From contig NZNT01000020.1 of assembly GCA_002695005.1 (NCBI GenBank), positions 1 through 64,000 on the forward strand: DNA of 64,000 nt. The letters run 5' to 3'. Positions within the stretch are counted from its first letter, which is position 1; the number at the start of each line of letters is the position of its first letter. Under the pieces are notes generated by a model. It had not been told where the DNA came from and did not search any database. It worked only from the letters and a program-made list of their open reading frames with translations. This DNA is from Maritimibacter sp. (GTDB taxonomy: Bacteria; Pseudomonadota; Alphaproteobacteria; Rhodobacterales; Rhodobacteraceae). Made by a program: the position numbers and the translations under genes. Positions 25,151 to 33,739 of this stretch are shown here, in pieces.

Positions 25151-25201
25151 CATTCATCTGAGGAGAAGATCCGCATCGTGTTGGAAGGGCTGCGCGGCGA
25201 C
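25151..25201 (+). mobile_element. Remnant of an IS3-type transposase OrfA
   Basis: Seventeen codons from 25151 read HSSEEKIRIVLEGLRGD, the typical start of the OrfA helix-turn-helix of IS3-family elements (EEKIRIVLEGLRGE...). Similarity stops abruptly at about 25201, where the reading turns into the antisense of a LysR fragment. No inverted repeats or other transposase parts were found, so this is a scar, not an element. Confidence 0.65.
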
Positions 25202-25261
25202 AACGATGGCGTGGAACACCTCCATCTGCTTGACGGTCAGGCGCACGGCGATCGTGTCCAT
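25193..25261 (-). pseudogene. N-terminal remnant of a LysR-type regulator
   Basis: Reading minus from ATG at 25261 gives MDTIAVRLTVKQMEVFHAIVVAA, in which LTVKQMEVFHAIVVA matches the first helix of LysR helix-turn-helix domains. The match ends at about 25193, exactly where the opposite-strand transposase fragment begins. It is a truncated gene, distinct from the intact LysR gene 130 nt away. Confidence 0.6.
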
Positions 25262-25443
25262 TGCTGGATGATTGTCATTTTCTCTCTCCCTGACCCTAGC
25301 CTATGGAAGGTATTTGAAAATTCAATCGATTCCGTGAGCGACCGCAGATGTGAGGGCCGACTCGCTAATTTTTGCCGGGTTGCGAGCGCAGTCCGACAAA
25401 ACTCACAGAGAATAGTCCTATTTTTGGGCGGTAACCGGAAAAG

Positions 25444-25462
25444 TTGCGCAATAATTGTGCGA
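25444..25462. promoter_or_regulatory. Imperfect palindrome upstream of urtA
   Basis: TTGCGCAAT and ATTGTGCGA flank one central base; 7 of 9 positions pair. It lies 230 nt before the urtA start. NtrC-type nitrogen regulators bind GC-N-GC dyads with GTGC half sites, so a nitrogen-control operator is possible. No sigma-54 -24/-12 pair with the right spacing was found downstream. Confidence 0.35.
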
Positions 25463-25563
25463 ATGGCCCGATCCGGCCATTGGGACCCCGTGAGGAATTG
25501 CCGAAACGAGACTGGAGCCGAAAGGTAAGCCTGCCCTATGGGACGCGACTCATCGCGTAGAGG

Positions 25564-25660
25564 GTGTGTGACGGCCCGTCAGTCTGCAAACCGGAGGCCG
25601 CCACACGGATGCAACAAAGTTGCGGGGACAGACATGGGGAACATTGCCTTCAGAGGCAAG
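25564..25660 (+). ncRNA. Candidate structured leader of urtA
   Basis: Three successive stems can form upstream of urtA. The first pairs GTGTG (25564-25568) with CACAC (25602-25606) and CGGCC (25572-25576) with GGCCG (25596-25600). The second is GCAAC/GTTGC with an AAA loop (25611-25623). The third is TTGCCT/AGGCAA with a TCAG loop (25644-25659). No T-tract follows, so control of translation or stability is more likely than termination. It does not match a riboswitch class I can name. Confidence 0.4.
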
Positions 25661-25692
25661 TGCGACCGTTCGTCTCCGCTTGGGAGAGTCTT

Positions 25693-26976
25693 ATGAAACT
25701 CATGAAAACCATTCTCGCCGGCAGCGCTGCGACCGTCGCCATGTCGACCGCCGCGCTGGCTCAGGATTGCCCGATCAAGGTCGGCGTCCTGCACTCGCTG
25801 TCCGGCTCGATGGCAATTTCCGAAACCACGCTGAAAGACGCCATGCTGATGCTCGTCGAGCAGCAGAACGAAGCGGGCGGCCTGCTGGGCTGCGATCTCG
25901 AAGCCGTCGTCGTCGACCCGGCCTCCGACTGGCCGCTGTTTGCCGAAAAGGCGCGCGAGCTTCTGACGGTCCAGGAGGTCGATGTGATCTTCGGCAACTG
26001 GACGAGCGTGTCGCGCAAGTCGGTTCTGCCGGTCATCGAAGAGCTGAACGGCCTGCTGTTCTATCCGGTCCAGTACGAAGGCGAAGAGTCGTCCAAGAAC
26101 GTGTTTTACACCGGCGCTGCACCGAACCAGCAGGCGATCCCGGCCACCGATTACTATCTTGAGGAACTGGGCGTCGAGAAATTCGCGCTGCTCGGCACCG
26201 ACTACGTCTATCCGCGCACGACGAACAACATTCTCGAAAGCTACCTGATGGACAAAGGGATTGCCGAAGAGGACATCTTCGTCAACTACACCCCCTTCGG
26301 TCACTCCGACTGGTCCAAGATCGTGGCCGATGTCGTCGCGCTGGGCGCGGACGGCAAGAAGGTCGGCGTCATCTCGACGATCAACGGCGATGCGAACGTG
26401 GGTTTCTACAAGGAACTCGCAGCGGCCGGCGTTTCGGCTGACGATATCCCCGTCGTGGCCTTCTCGGTCGGTGAAGAAGAGCTTTCGGGCCTCGACACCT
26501 CGAACCTCGTCGGCCACCTCGCCGCGTGGAACTACTTCATGTCGGCCGATACCGAGGCCAACGCGGAGTTCATTTCGGCCTGGCACGAGTTCATCGGTGA
26601 CGAAGCGCGCGTGACCAACGACCCGATGGAAGCCCACTACATCGGCTTCAACATGTGGGTGAACGCGGTCACCGAAGCTGAAACCACCGATGTCGACGCT
26701 GTGCGCGAAGCCATGTGGGGCCAGGAATTCCCGAACCTGACAGGCGGAACCGCCGTCATGGGCACCAACCACCACCTCGCGAAGCCGGTGCTGATCGGTG
26801 AAATCCTCGCGGACGGTCAGTTCGACATCATCTCGGAAACCGATCCGGTTCCGGGCGACGCCTGGACCGACTTCCTCCCGGAATCGGCCGTGCTCACCTC
26901 GGATTGGAAAGATCTCGAGTGCGGGATGTACAACACCGAGACCGAGACCTGCGTTCAGCTGACCTCGAACTACTAA
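25693..26976 (+). CDS. urtA: Urea-type ABC transporter substrate-binding protein
   Basis: The 427-aa protein has a signal peptide (about 23 residues, ending AALAQ) and the UrtA binding-protein pattern: KVGVLHSLSGSMAISE, FGNWTSVSRKSVLPVIEE, LFYPVQYEGEESSKN and TNNILESYL. UrtA binds urea in the periplasm. The start at 25693 has GGGAGAG 4 nt upstream. It leads the urtABCDE operon; a stem-loop after the stop probably raises the ratio of binding protein to membrane parts. Confidence 0.95.
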   Translation: MKLMKTILAGSAATVAMSTAALAQDCPIKVGVLHSLSGSMAISETTLKDAMLMLVEQQNEAGGLLGCDLEAVVVDPASDWPLFAEKARELLTVQEVDVIFGNWTSVSRKSVLPVIEELNGLLFYPVQYEGEESSKNVFYTGAAPNQQAIPATDYYLEELGVEKFALLGTDYVYPRTTNNILESYLMDKGIAEEDIFVNYTPFGHSDWSKIVADVVALGADGKKVGVISTINGDANVGFYKELAAAGVSADDIPVVAFSVGEEELSGLDTSNLVGHLAAWNYFMSADTEANAEFISAWHEFIGDEARVTNDPMEAHYIGFNMWVNAVTEAETTDVDAVREAMWGQEFPNLTGGTAVMGTNHHLAKPVLIGEILADGQFDIISETDPVPGDAWTDFLPESAVLTSDWKDLECGMYNTETETCVQLTSNY

Positions 26977-26988
26977 TCATAAAAAACG

Positions 26989-27011
26989 GGCGGCGGGCCT
27001 GACCCGCCGCC
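26989..27011 (+). terminator. Stem-loop between urtA and urtB
   Basis: A perfect 9-bp GC stem GGCGGCGGG/CCCGCCGCC (26989-26997 with 27003-27011) closes a CCTGA loop. It lacks a T-tract, so it is more likely an mRNA-stabilising or attenuating element between urtA and the rest of the operon than a full terminator. Confidence 0.6.
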
Positions 27012-27036
27012 TATCCATTCCATCGGGGTGAGGGCG

Positions 27037-29013
27037 ATGTTGAAGCGACTTTTCGTGGTCGTGCTGGCGCTGATGTGTCTCGGCGCCGCGGCAATGGCAC
27101 AGGACACAGCCGACAGCGATACGGGCGACGCGACGATGGGCCCGCTTCAGGGCGTGTTGCAGGAGCAGTCTGAGCTGATCCTCGAAAGCTCGCGCCGCAC
27201 GATCCAGCCGGCCATCGACGCCATTGCCAATTCGGGCATCGAGGACGTGCCGTTCCTTCTGGAAACCTGGCAATCCCGCGATATGTGGGTGCGTCTGTCG
27301 GACGGGCTTTTCTTCAAGGCCGAGAAGGTCGACGACGGCTATGCGCTGACCGATTTCGACAGTGGCGAGGTCGTGGCGACGGTGCCCAAGGATGACCTCG
27401 ACCAGATCAAGCCGAACTCGGGCATTCAGGGTTTGATCGGCACCGCGCTGGTCAGCTTCCAGCTCAACGACCCGGACCCCGCCAAGCGGCGCGAGGCGCT
27501 CGACTCGCTCGAACGCAGCGCGAACGAAGACCTGCTGGAGCCGCTGCGCGCCTCAATCGAGACCGAAGACGACCCGGCGATCCGGGCCCGCAAGGAACGA
27601 CTCGAAAAACTCATCACCATTGCCTACGGCTCGGACCCCGACGCGCGCATCGCCGCGATCGAAGCGATGGGCGGGGACCTTGGCGTCGACCTGCGCGCGG
27701 CCCTGAACCCGCTGGTCGCGACCCGCATCCGCGCCTTCGAGGGCGAGGTGCCCGACAGCGTGAACGTGGCCGAGATCCTGCGCCCCGGCACCGAAGAGCT
27801 GTCACGCGAAGACGCCTATGCGCTGACGGACGGCGAGCCGCTTTTGACATCCGCCGACCTGCGCAACGTGTTGCAGGAGCATATCGTGGACGGCGAAGTG
27901 GGTGGCGTGCCCGTCGCGGAGCTGTCCGATCCGCTCAAGCGCATCGAGGCTTTCGAGGCGCTGGAGGCGGCAGGCACCGTGCCACCCGCCGCGACCGAAC
28001 AGGACGTGGACGATGCCTTCGACGGGATCACCTTCGCTGCCGTCTATTCTGAACCCAACGCCGACGTGACCGCCGCCGCGAACCGCGCGCTTGCGCGGAT
28101 CGAAACCAACGTGGGCCTCAATCAGGCGCTCGACCTCGGGCTCGACAGCCTGAGCCTTGCCTCGATCTATTTCCTTGCCGCCATCGGGCTCGCCATCACC
28201 TTCGGGGTGATGGGCGTCATCAACATGGCGCATGGCGAGTTCATCATGATGGGGGCTTATACCGGCTATGTGGTGCAGCAGATCGTGCCGAACCACACCA
28301 CGTCGATCCTGCTCGCCATACCGCTCGCCTTCGCCGTGACATTTGCGGCGGGTGTGGCGATGGAACGGCTGGTGATCCGCTATCTCTACAACCGGCCGCT
28401 GGAAACGCTTCTCGCCACTTTCGGGATTTCCATTGCGCTGCAACAGCTTGCCAAGAACATCTTCGGCACGCAGGCCCGCCCGCTGACCTCGCCCGACTGG
28501 CTCGGGGGCGCGATCGTGCTGAACGACGTCGTGTCGATTTCGACCGTGCGGGTTGCGATCTTCGTGCTGGCGCTGATCTTCCTCGGGGTGTTCCTGTTCA
28601 TCATGAAGCGCACGCGGCTGGGGCTAGAAACCCGCGCCGTGACGCAGAATCCCGGCATGGCCGGCGCGATGGGGATCAATCCGGGCCGCGTGAACATGCT
28701 GACCTTCGGTCTGGGCTCGGGTATCGCGGGGATCGCCGGGGTCGCCATCGGGCTCTATGCACAGGTCACGTCCGAGATCGGGCAGGCCTATATCGTGCAA
28801 TCCTTCATGACCGTCGTGGTCGGTGGCGTCGGCAACATCTGGGGCACCCTGCTGGGTGCCGGGATGATCGGCGCGCTGCATAAGGGGATCGAATGGTTCA
28901 ACCCGTCCAATACGCTGGCGGCGCAGACCTACATGATCATTTTCATCATCATCTTCATCCAGTTCCGGCCACGGGGGATCATCGCCCTCAAGGGCCGCGC
29001 GGCGGGTGATTGA
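27037..29013 (+). CDS. urtB: Urea-type ABC transporter permease UrtB
   Basis: The protein (about 658 aa) has a signal-like start (MLKRLFVVVLALMCLGAAAMAQ), an N-terminal domain of about 330 polar, helical residues with HEAT-like repeats, and then a LivH-type permease with eight or so membrane segments (from LGLDSLSLASIYFLAAIGLAI). The long N-terminal extension is known in proteobacterial UrtB. The start is either ATG at 27037 or GTG at 27028. Four nucleotides separate it from urtC. Confidence 0.93.
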   Translation: MLKRLFVVVLALMCLGAAAMAQDTADSDTGDATMGPLQGVLQEQSELILESSRRTIQPAIDAIANSGIEDVPFLLETWQSRDMWVRLSDGLFFKAEKVDDGYALTDFDSGEVVATVPKDDLDQIKPNSGIQGLIGTALVSFQLNDPDPAKRREALDSLERSANEDLLEPLRASIETEDDPAIRARKERLEKLITIAYGSDPDARIAAIEAMGGDLGVDLRAALNPLVATRIRAFEGEVPDSVNVAEILRPGTEELSREDAYALTDGEPLLTSADLRNVLQEHIVDGEVGGVPVAELSDPLKRIEAFEALEAAGTVPPAATEQDVDDAFDGITFAAVYSEPNADVTAAANRALARIETNVGLNQALDLGLDSLSLASIYFLAAIGLAITFGVMGVINMAHGEFIMMGAYTGYVVQQIVPNHTTSILLAIPLAFAVTFAAGVAMERLVIRYLYNRPLETLLATFGISIALQQLAKNIFGTQARPLTSPDWLGGAIVLNDVVSISTVRVAIFVLALIFLGVFLFIMKRTRLGLETRAVTQNPGMAGAMGINPGRVNMLTFGLGSGIAGIAGVAIGLYAQVTSEIGQAYIVQSFMTVVVGGVGNIWGTLLGAGMIGALHKGIEWFNPSNTLAAQTYMIIFIIIFIQFRPRGIIALKGRAAGD

Positions 29014-29016
29014 GCC

Positions 29017-30246
29017 ATGACGCGCAGCTTCATCGGTCGTAACCCGTCGATCCTGGTCTTCCTCCTGATCCTCGCGGTCTTCACCATAGCGATCACCTTC
29101 ATGTCGGAAGCCTTCGGCGCGGGCCTCGTGTCGACCTCCTTCGTCAAGACGCTGGGCAAGACGCTCTGCCTCGCCCTCGTCGCCGTGGCGATGGACCTGA
29201 TCTGGGGCTATGCCGGAATCCTGAGCCTTGGCCATTTCGCCTTCTTCGGGCTGGGCGGCTACATGATCGGCATGTGGCTCATGTACGAGCGCACGAAAGA
29301 GATCGTCGTGTCGTCGATGGCCTCTGCCGCCATTCCGCCGACGGAACAAGAGGTCGTGGACGGCATCGGGACGCAGATCTTCGGCGTCGTCGGCTCGTCC
29401 GAGTTTCCGCCGATCTGGTTCTTCGCCGACAGCCTGTTTCTGCAACTGGCGCTGGTGGTCGCGGTGCCCGGCCTGCTCGCGCTGGTCTTCGGCTGGCTTG
29501 CCTTCCGCTCGCGCGTGACCGGCGTTTACCTGTCGATCCTGACGCAGGCGATGACGCTCGCCCTGTCGCTTTATCTGTTCCAGAACGACAGCGGTCTGCG
29601 CGGCAACAACGGGCTGTCTGGTCTTCAGAACCTGCCGGGCGTCACCGCGAGCCAGGACTTCGTGTCGATGTGGTTCTTCTGGGCCTCGGCGCTTGCGCTT
29701 GGCCTGGGCTACGTCTTTTCCGCATGGATCGTGTCGGGCAAGTTCGGCAGCGTCATTCGCGGCATCCGGGACAACGAGGCGCGGGTGCGGTTCCTTGGCT
29801 ATTCGGTCGAGGGCTACAAGCTGTTCCTTTTCACCGTCACCGCCATGATCGCAGGCATCGCCGGGGCGCTCTATTACCCGCAGGCGGGCATCATCAACCC
29901 GGCCGAAATCGCGCCCATCGCGTCGATCTACCTCGCCGTCTGGGTCGCCATTGGCGGACGCGGTCGGCTGTATGGCGCTGTGATCGGCGCGGTGTTCGTG
30001 AGCCTTGTCTCGACCTACTTCACCGGCGGTCAGGCCCCGGACATCAACCTCGGGTTCTACACGATCCAATGGGTCGACTGGTGGACCATCCTTCTGGGTC
30101 TGTCCTTCGTCTTCGTCACCCTCTTCGCGCCCAAGGGCATCGGCGGGTTGTTCGACCTGATCACCGACCGCCGCCATCCGGACCGGCACGGCGCCGACCT
30201 CGGACCCGACAAGGGCTCGTTGCAGGAGAAGGAGGCGCGGGAATGA
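29017..30246 (+). CDS. urtC: Urea-type ABC transporter permease UrtC
   Basis: The 409-aa protein is a LivM-type permease with about nine membrane segments (DLIWGYAGILSLGHFAFFGLGGY is the family signature region, about residues 60-82). UrtC pairs with UrtB to form the channel. The last codon overlaps the urtD start (ATGA). Confidence 0.94.
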   Translation: MTRSFIGRNPSILVFLLILAVFTIAITFMSEAFGAGLVSTSFVKTLGKTLCLALVAVAMDLIWGYAGILSLGHFAFFGLGGYMIGMWLMYERTKEIVVSSMASAAIPPTEQEVVDGIGTQIFGVVGSSEFPPIWFFADSLFLQLALVVAVPGLLALVFGWLAFRSRVTGVYLSILTQAMTLALSLYLFQNDSGLRGNNGLSGLQNLPGVTASQDFVSMWFFWASALALGLGYVFSAWIVSGKFGSVIRGIRDNEARVRFLGYSVEGYKLFLFTVTAMIAGIAGALYYPQAGIINPAEIAPIASIYLAVWVAIGGRGRLYGAVIGAVFVSLVSTYFTGGQAPDINLGFYTIQWVDWWTILLGLSFVFVTLFAPKGIGGLFDLITDRRHPDRHGADLGPDKGSLQEKEARE

Positions 30247-30986
30247 GCGGCCAGCTTCTGGAAGTGAACGGGATTTCCGTCACCTTCGACGGGTTCCGCG
30301 CGATCAACAACCTGTCCTTCAACATCGGCTCCGCCGAGCTGCGCGCCATCATCGGGCCGAACGGCGCAGGCAAGACGACGTTCATGGATATCGTGACCGG
30401 CAAGACCAAGCCGGACGCGGGCAAGGTGCTGTGGGGCGATATGTCCAAGAACCTTGTCGGCATGAACGAGGCGCGGATCGCGCAGGAGGGGATCGGGCGC
30501 AAATTCCAGAAACCCACGGTGTTCGAAGATCAGTCGGTCGAGGACAACCTCCTCATGGCGTTGCAGAACAACCGGGGCGCGTTCTCGGTCCTGTTCTGGA
30601 AACCGACCGATCACGACATGAACCGGGTGGGGGAACTGGCTGCGGAAATCGGGCTGTCGAATGAGCTTTTGCGCAAGGCGGGGGAGCTCAGCCACGGGCA
30701 GAAGCAGTGGCTGGAGATCGGGATGCTCCTCGCCCAGGAACCCAAGCTGCTCCTGGTCGACGAACCCGCCGCCGGTATGACGCCGGAGGAGCGTGAGCAT
30801 ACCACCGACATTCTGGTCGAGGCTGCCCGCACCCGCGCCGTCGTGGTTGTCGAGCACGATATGGAATTCGTGCGGCGGCTGAACTGCAAGGTGACGGTCC
30901 TGCATGAGGGGTCGGTTCTGGCCGAAGGCTCGCTCGACCATGTGACCGCAAACCAACACGTCATCGACGTTTACCTGGGGCGCTGA
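30243..30986 (+). CDS. urtD: Urea-type ABC transporter ATPase UrtD
   Basis: The 247-aa ATPase has Walker A GPNGAGKTT (about residues 37-45), the signature LSHGQKQWLEIGMLL and Walker B LLLVDEPAAGMT. The HGQ signature and the KFQKPTVFEDQSV segment are typical of UrtD. It overlaps urtC by 4 nt and is followed by urtE after 2 nt. GGAGG lies upstream. Confidence 0.95.
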   Translation: MSGQLLEVNGISVTFDGFRAINNLSFNIGSAELRAIIGPNGAGKTTFMDIVTGKTKPDAGKVLWGDMSKNLVGMNEARIAQEGIGRKFQKPTVFEDQSVEDNLLMALQNNRGAFSVLFWKPTDHDMNRVGELAAEIGLSNELLRKAGELSHGQKQWLEIGMLLAQEPKLLLVDEPAAGMTPEEREHTTDILVEAARTRAVVVVEHDMEFVRRLNCKVTVLHEGSVLAEGSLDHVTANQHVIDVYLGR

Positions 30987-30988
30987 CA

Positions 30989-31684
30989 ATGCTGACGATC
31001 CGCGATTTCACGCTGCATTACGGCCATTCCCAGATCCTGAACGGCATCGACCTCGACGCCGCGACGGGGGAGATCACCTGTATCATGGGCACGAACGGCG
31101 TCGGAAAGACCTCGCTCATCCGCGCGATCTGCGGGCGCCATCCCCGCTCCGGCGGCAAGATGGAACTGGACGGCGAGGCGCTGGGCGTCCTCCCGGCACA
31201 TGTACTGGCCCAGAAAGGCATCGCGCTGGTGCCGCAGGGGCGTGAGATCTTCCCGCTGCTTACCGTGCGCGAGAATATGGAGACCGCCTTCGCCTGTCTC
31301 CCCAAGGGTGCGCACGACGTGCCGGAGGCGATGTTCGAGCTGTTCCCGGTGCTAAAGGAAATGCAGAACCGGCGTGGCGGCGACCTGTCAGGCGGGCAGC
31401 AGCAGCAGTTGGCAATTGCCCGCGCCCTCATCACCAAGCCAAAGCTCCTGCTTCTGGACGAGCCGACCGAGGGCATCCAGCCCAACATCATCCAGCAGAT
31501 CGGCAAGGTCATTCAGCTTCTGCGCGACGAAGGGAACATGGCCATCGTGCTGGTCGAGCAGTTCTTTGACTTCGCCCACGACCTCGGCGACCGGTTCGTC
31601 GTGTTGCGCCGGGGGGCGGTGACGCTGTCCGGGCCGAAGGGTGAGGTAACGCGGGACCAGTTGCTCAAGGGTGTCTCTGTCTGA
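30989..31684 (+). CDS. urtE: Urea-type ABC transporter ATPase UrtE
   Basis: The 231-aa ATPase has Walker A GTNGVGKTS (about residues 32-40), signature LSGGQQQQLAIARAL and Walker B LLLLDEPTEGIQP, all as in UrtE/LivF. It closes the urtABCDE operon. No urease genes follow in this window, so the fate of the urea is not seen here. Confidence 0.95.
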   Translation: MLTIRDFTLHYGHSQILNGIDLDAATGEITCIMGTNGVGKTSLIRAICGRHPRSGGKMELDGEALGVLPAHVLAQKGIALVPQGREIFPLLTVRENMETAFACLPKGAHDVPEAMFELFPVLKEMQNRRGGDLSGGQQQQLAIARALITKPKLLLLDEPTEGIQPNIIQQIGKVIQLLRDEGNMAIVLVEQFFDFAHDLGDRFVVLRRGAVTLSGPKGEVTRDQLLKGVSV

Positions 31685-31743
31685 CCGGGCTTCCGACCCG
31701 CGCCGCGCTCGCTTAGTCTGGGGCGAACCGGAAAGGGCGCTCC

Positions 31744-32385
31744 ATGCATGCAGACATCCCCCCAGCCATCCAGACGGTGCTTGACCGCCTGCACGCGCAA
31801 GCCGCGCAGGACGCGGGCCGTTGGCGTGAACGGGACGGCGGCGATGGGGCAGTAGCGACTTCGGCGGGTGGGGGCGACCTTGTCCGGCTCGGGGAGTTCT
31901 ACTTGGCCGTGTCGCCGGACGAGGGGCGGCTCCTGCACATACTCGCACGGGCTTGCGGTGCCAAAAGAGTGGTGGAGTTCGGCGCGTCCTTCGGCATCAG
32001 TTCGCTTTATCTCGCCGCTGCGCTGGGCAAACAGGGCGGGCATCTGACAACGACGGAAGTGCATCCCGACAAATGCGCGTCCCTGCGCCGGACGTTCGAC
32101 GAGGCCGGGGTGAGCCAGACCGTGACCCTGCTTGAAGGCGATGCGCGGGAGACTCTGGCGGAAGTGGATGCCCCGATCGACATGCTCGTCCTCGACGGGT
32201 GGAAGAGCATGTATCTGCCGGTCTTCACGCTGTTGCGGCCAAAGCTGGCGCCCGGCTGCCTGATCGTGGCCGACAACATCAACCATGCGGCAGCGGCGGA
32301 TTATCTGGCCCATATGCGTGGTTCGGAAGGCGGGGCCGTGACGACCGTCATCGGCGACCTCGCTCTGAGCTATGTGACGCCATGA
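31744..32385 (+). CDS. Class I SAM-dependent O-methyltransferase family protein
   Basis: The 213-aa protein has SAM-binding motif I RVVEFGASFGISSLYLA (about residues 74-90), an acidic residue after strand 2 (TTTEVHPDK) and motif DMLVLDGWKSMYLPVF. It belongs to the caffeoyl-CoA O-methyltransferase-like group. The substrate is unknown. Its stop overlaps the DUF924 start (ATGA). It lies 60 nt after urtE and may be read from the same transcript. Confidence 0.85.
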   Translation: MHADIPPAIQTVLDRLHAQAAQDAGRWRERDGGDGAVATSAGGGDLVRLGEFYLAVSPDEGRLLHILARACGAKRVVEFGASFGISSLYLAAALGKQGGHLTTTEVHPDKCASLRRTFDEAGVSQTVTLLEGDARETLAEVDAPIDMLVLDGWKSMYLPVFTLLRPKLAPGCLIVADNINHAAAADYLAHMRGSEGGAVTTVIGDLALSYVTP

Positions 32386-33005
32386 ATGCCGGCGACGTCC
32401 TGTCGTTCTGTTTCCCCGAGGGGCTGGACGCCGACCTCGACCGTCATCTCGCCTACTGGGGATGGATGATGCGTGGCGGCGCGGACGAGGGCATCGTCAC
32501 CCGGTTCGCGGGGCTCGTTCCCCTGGCCGCGTCAGGCGAGCTCGACGACTGGGCCGATACGCCGCGCGGACGGCTTGCGCTGATCCTCGTGCTCGACCAA
32601 TTTCCCCGCTCGCTCTACCGTGACGACCCGCGCGCCTATGCCACCGACGCTCAAGCGCTCGCGCTGACCGAGGAGGGGCTCGCCAACGGTGACTTCACGG
32701 CCCTCGTCCACTCGTGGGAGCGGACGATGTTCGCGCTGCCCCTCGTCCACGCCGAAGGGCCGGATCATGCCGCCCGCGCTGCGCTCGGCGAACGCCTCGC
32801 CGCCGACACGCTCGAGATGGCGCCAGAGCCTCTCAAGCCCGCCTATGAGTTCTGCCTCGCACAATCCCGGCGGCACAGGGCCGTGATCGCGCGTTTCGGG
32901 CGCCATCCGCACCGCAATGCCGTTCTCGGGCGTGAGACGACGGCGGATGAAGCGGCCTATATCGCCGATGGCGCCTTTCCCCATCAGCACGAGATCGACG
33001 TCTGA
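32382..33005 (+). CDS. DUF924 family protein
   Basis: The 207-aa helical protein has the DUF924 pattern: LILVLDQFPRSLYRDDPRAYA (about residues 67-87), THE AL-x-HSWERTMFALPLVHAE segment and FGRHPHRNAVLGRETTADE near the end. It is a TPR-like helical protein with no assigned role. The start overlaps the methyltransferase stop. Confidence 0.9.
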   Translation: MNAGDVLSFCFPEGLDADLDRHLAYWGWMMRGGADEGIVTRFAGLVPLAASGELDDWADTPRGRLALILVLDQFPRSLYRDDPRAYATDAQALALTEEGLANGDFTALVHSWERTMFALPLVHAEGPDHAARAALGERLAADTLEMAPEPLKPAYEFCLAQSRRHRAVIARFGRHPHRNAVLGRETTADEAAYIADGAFPHQHEIDV

Positions 33006-33119
33006 ACTGGTCACGGATCGATGCGACCCCAGTTTGGCATGCGAGTCTGGGCCTGCCGCGAAAGGGGGGCAACTTTGGCCCTTCGGGTGTTAAGGTCGGG
33101 GTGTGACAGCAAAGGGAAC

Positions 33120-33284
33120 ATGATGGCGGACAAGAAAATAGTCGTTCAAAGCTCGCTGGGGATGCTGTGGTTCGCGGGGTGGCTTTTCACCCTCGGCTAC
33201 CTGCAACTGGGGTTCTTCAAGGGCATCCTGGCCCTGTTGCTCTGGCCCTATTACATCGGGGTCGACTTGGGCGCGGGGGGCTAG
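33120..33284 (+). CDS. Small membrane protein of unknown function
   Basis: The 54-aa protein (MMADKKIVVQSS...) has two short hydrophobic segments (about residues 13-32 and 33-50) with no recognised family. AAAGGG lies 3 nt before the first ATG; the second ATG at 33123 is an alternative. It is followed directly by the stop of a convergent gene. Longer readings from 33021 lack a ribosome site. Confidence 0.6.
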   Translation: MMADKKIVVQSSLGMLWFAGWLFTLGYLQLGFFKGILALLLWPYYIGVDLGAGG

Positions 33285-33668
33285 TCAGAACATCCCGTTC
33301 GGGTTCGCGCTCTCCTCGGGGAGAACCTGAAGCACGTCCCAGTGCTCGACGATCTTGCCGTTGCCGTCGATCCGGAAAATGTCGATCCCGGCGTATTCGA
33401 GGCCTTCGGGCCAGATCTGGTGGCAGTGCAGGATCACGCGGTCGCCTTCGGCCCAGACACCTTTGAACACGACCTCCTTGCCCGGGTATTCCTCGGCCAT
33501 GCGCTCGAAATAGTCGATGAAGCCGTCCTTGCCGGTGGCGACATGCGGGTTGTGCTGGATGTAATCGTCGCCTGTGTAGCGCTCGATCGCCTCGCGCGGG
33601 CGGCAGTCGTTGAACATGAGGCCGTAGAACGCCACGACGTTGCGCTTGTTCGCTTCAAGATCCTGCAT
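33285..33668 (-). CDS. NTF2-like (SnoaL-type) protein
   Basis: The 127-aa protein has the SnoaL/NTF2 pattern: VAFYGLMFNDCRPREAIERYTGDDYIQHNPHVATG in part, FERMAEEYPGKEV, HCHQIW and FRIDGNGKIVEHWDVLQ. Proteins of this fold are small-molecule isomerases or cyclases, or simple binders. The start at 33668 (MQDLEANK) fits the family; an upstream ATG at 33719 is less likely. It is convergent with the small membrane protein. Confidence 0.85.
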   Translation of the reverse strand: MQDLEANKRNVVAFYGLMFNDCRPREAIERYTGDDYIQHNPHVATGKDGFIDYFERMAEEYPGKEVVFKGVWAEGDRVILHCHQIWPEGLEYAGIDIFRIDGNGKIVEHWDVLQVLPEESANPNGMF

Positions 33669-33739
33669 GGCCCTGTCCCTTCGTCGGCGTTTCGGGGAGT
33701 CTAGCACGATCCCCGCCAATCCTGCGACATAGCTGAAGA

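Noticed and set aside
25463-25692. Sigma-54 promoter or guanidine riboswitch before urtA.
   Set aside because: No GG-N10-GC pair with flanking consensus was found, and no paired ACGR loops or ykkC core could be assigned.
28624-30189. Long minus-strand open frame opposite urtC.
   Set aside because: Charged low-complexity sequence; urtC and urtB on the plus strand are intact.
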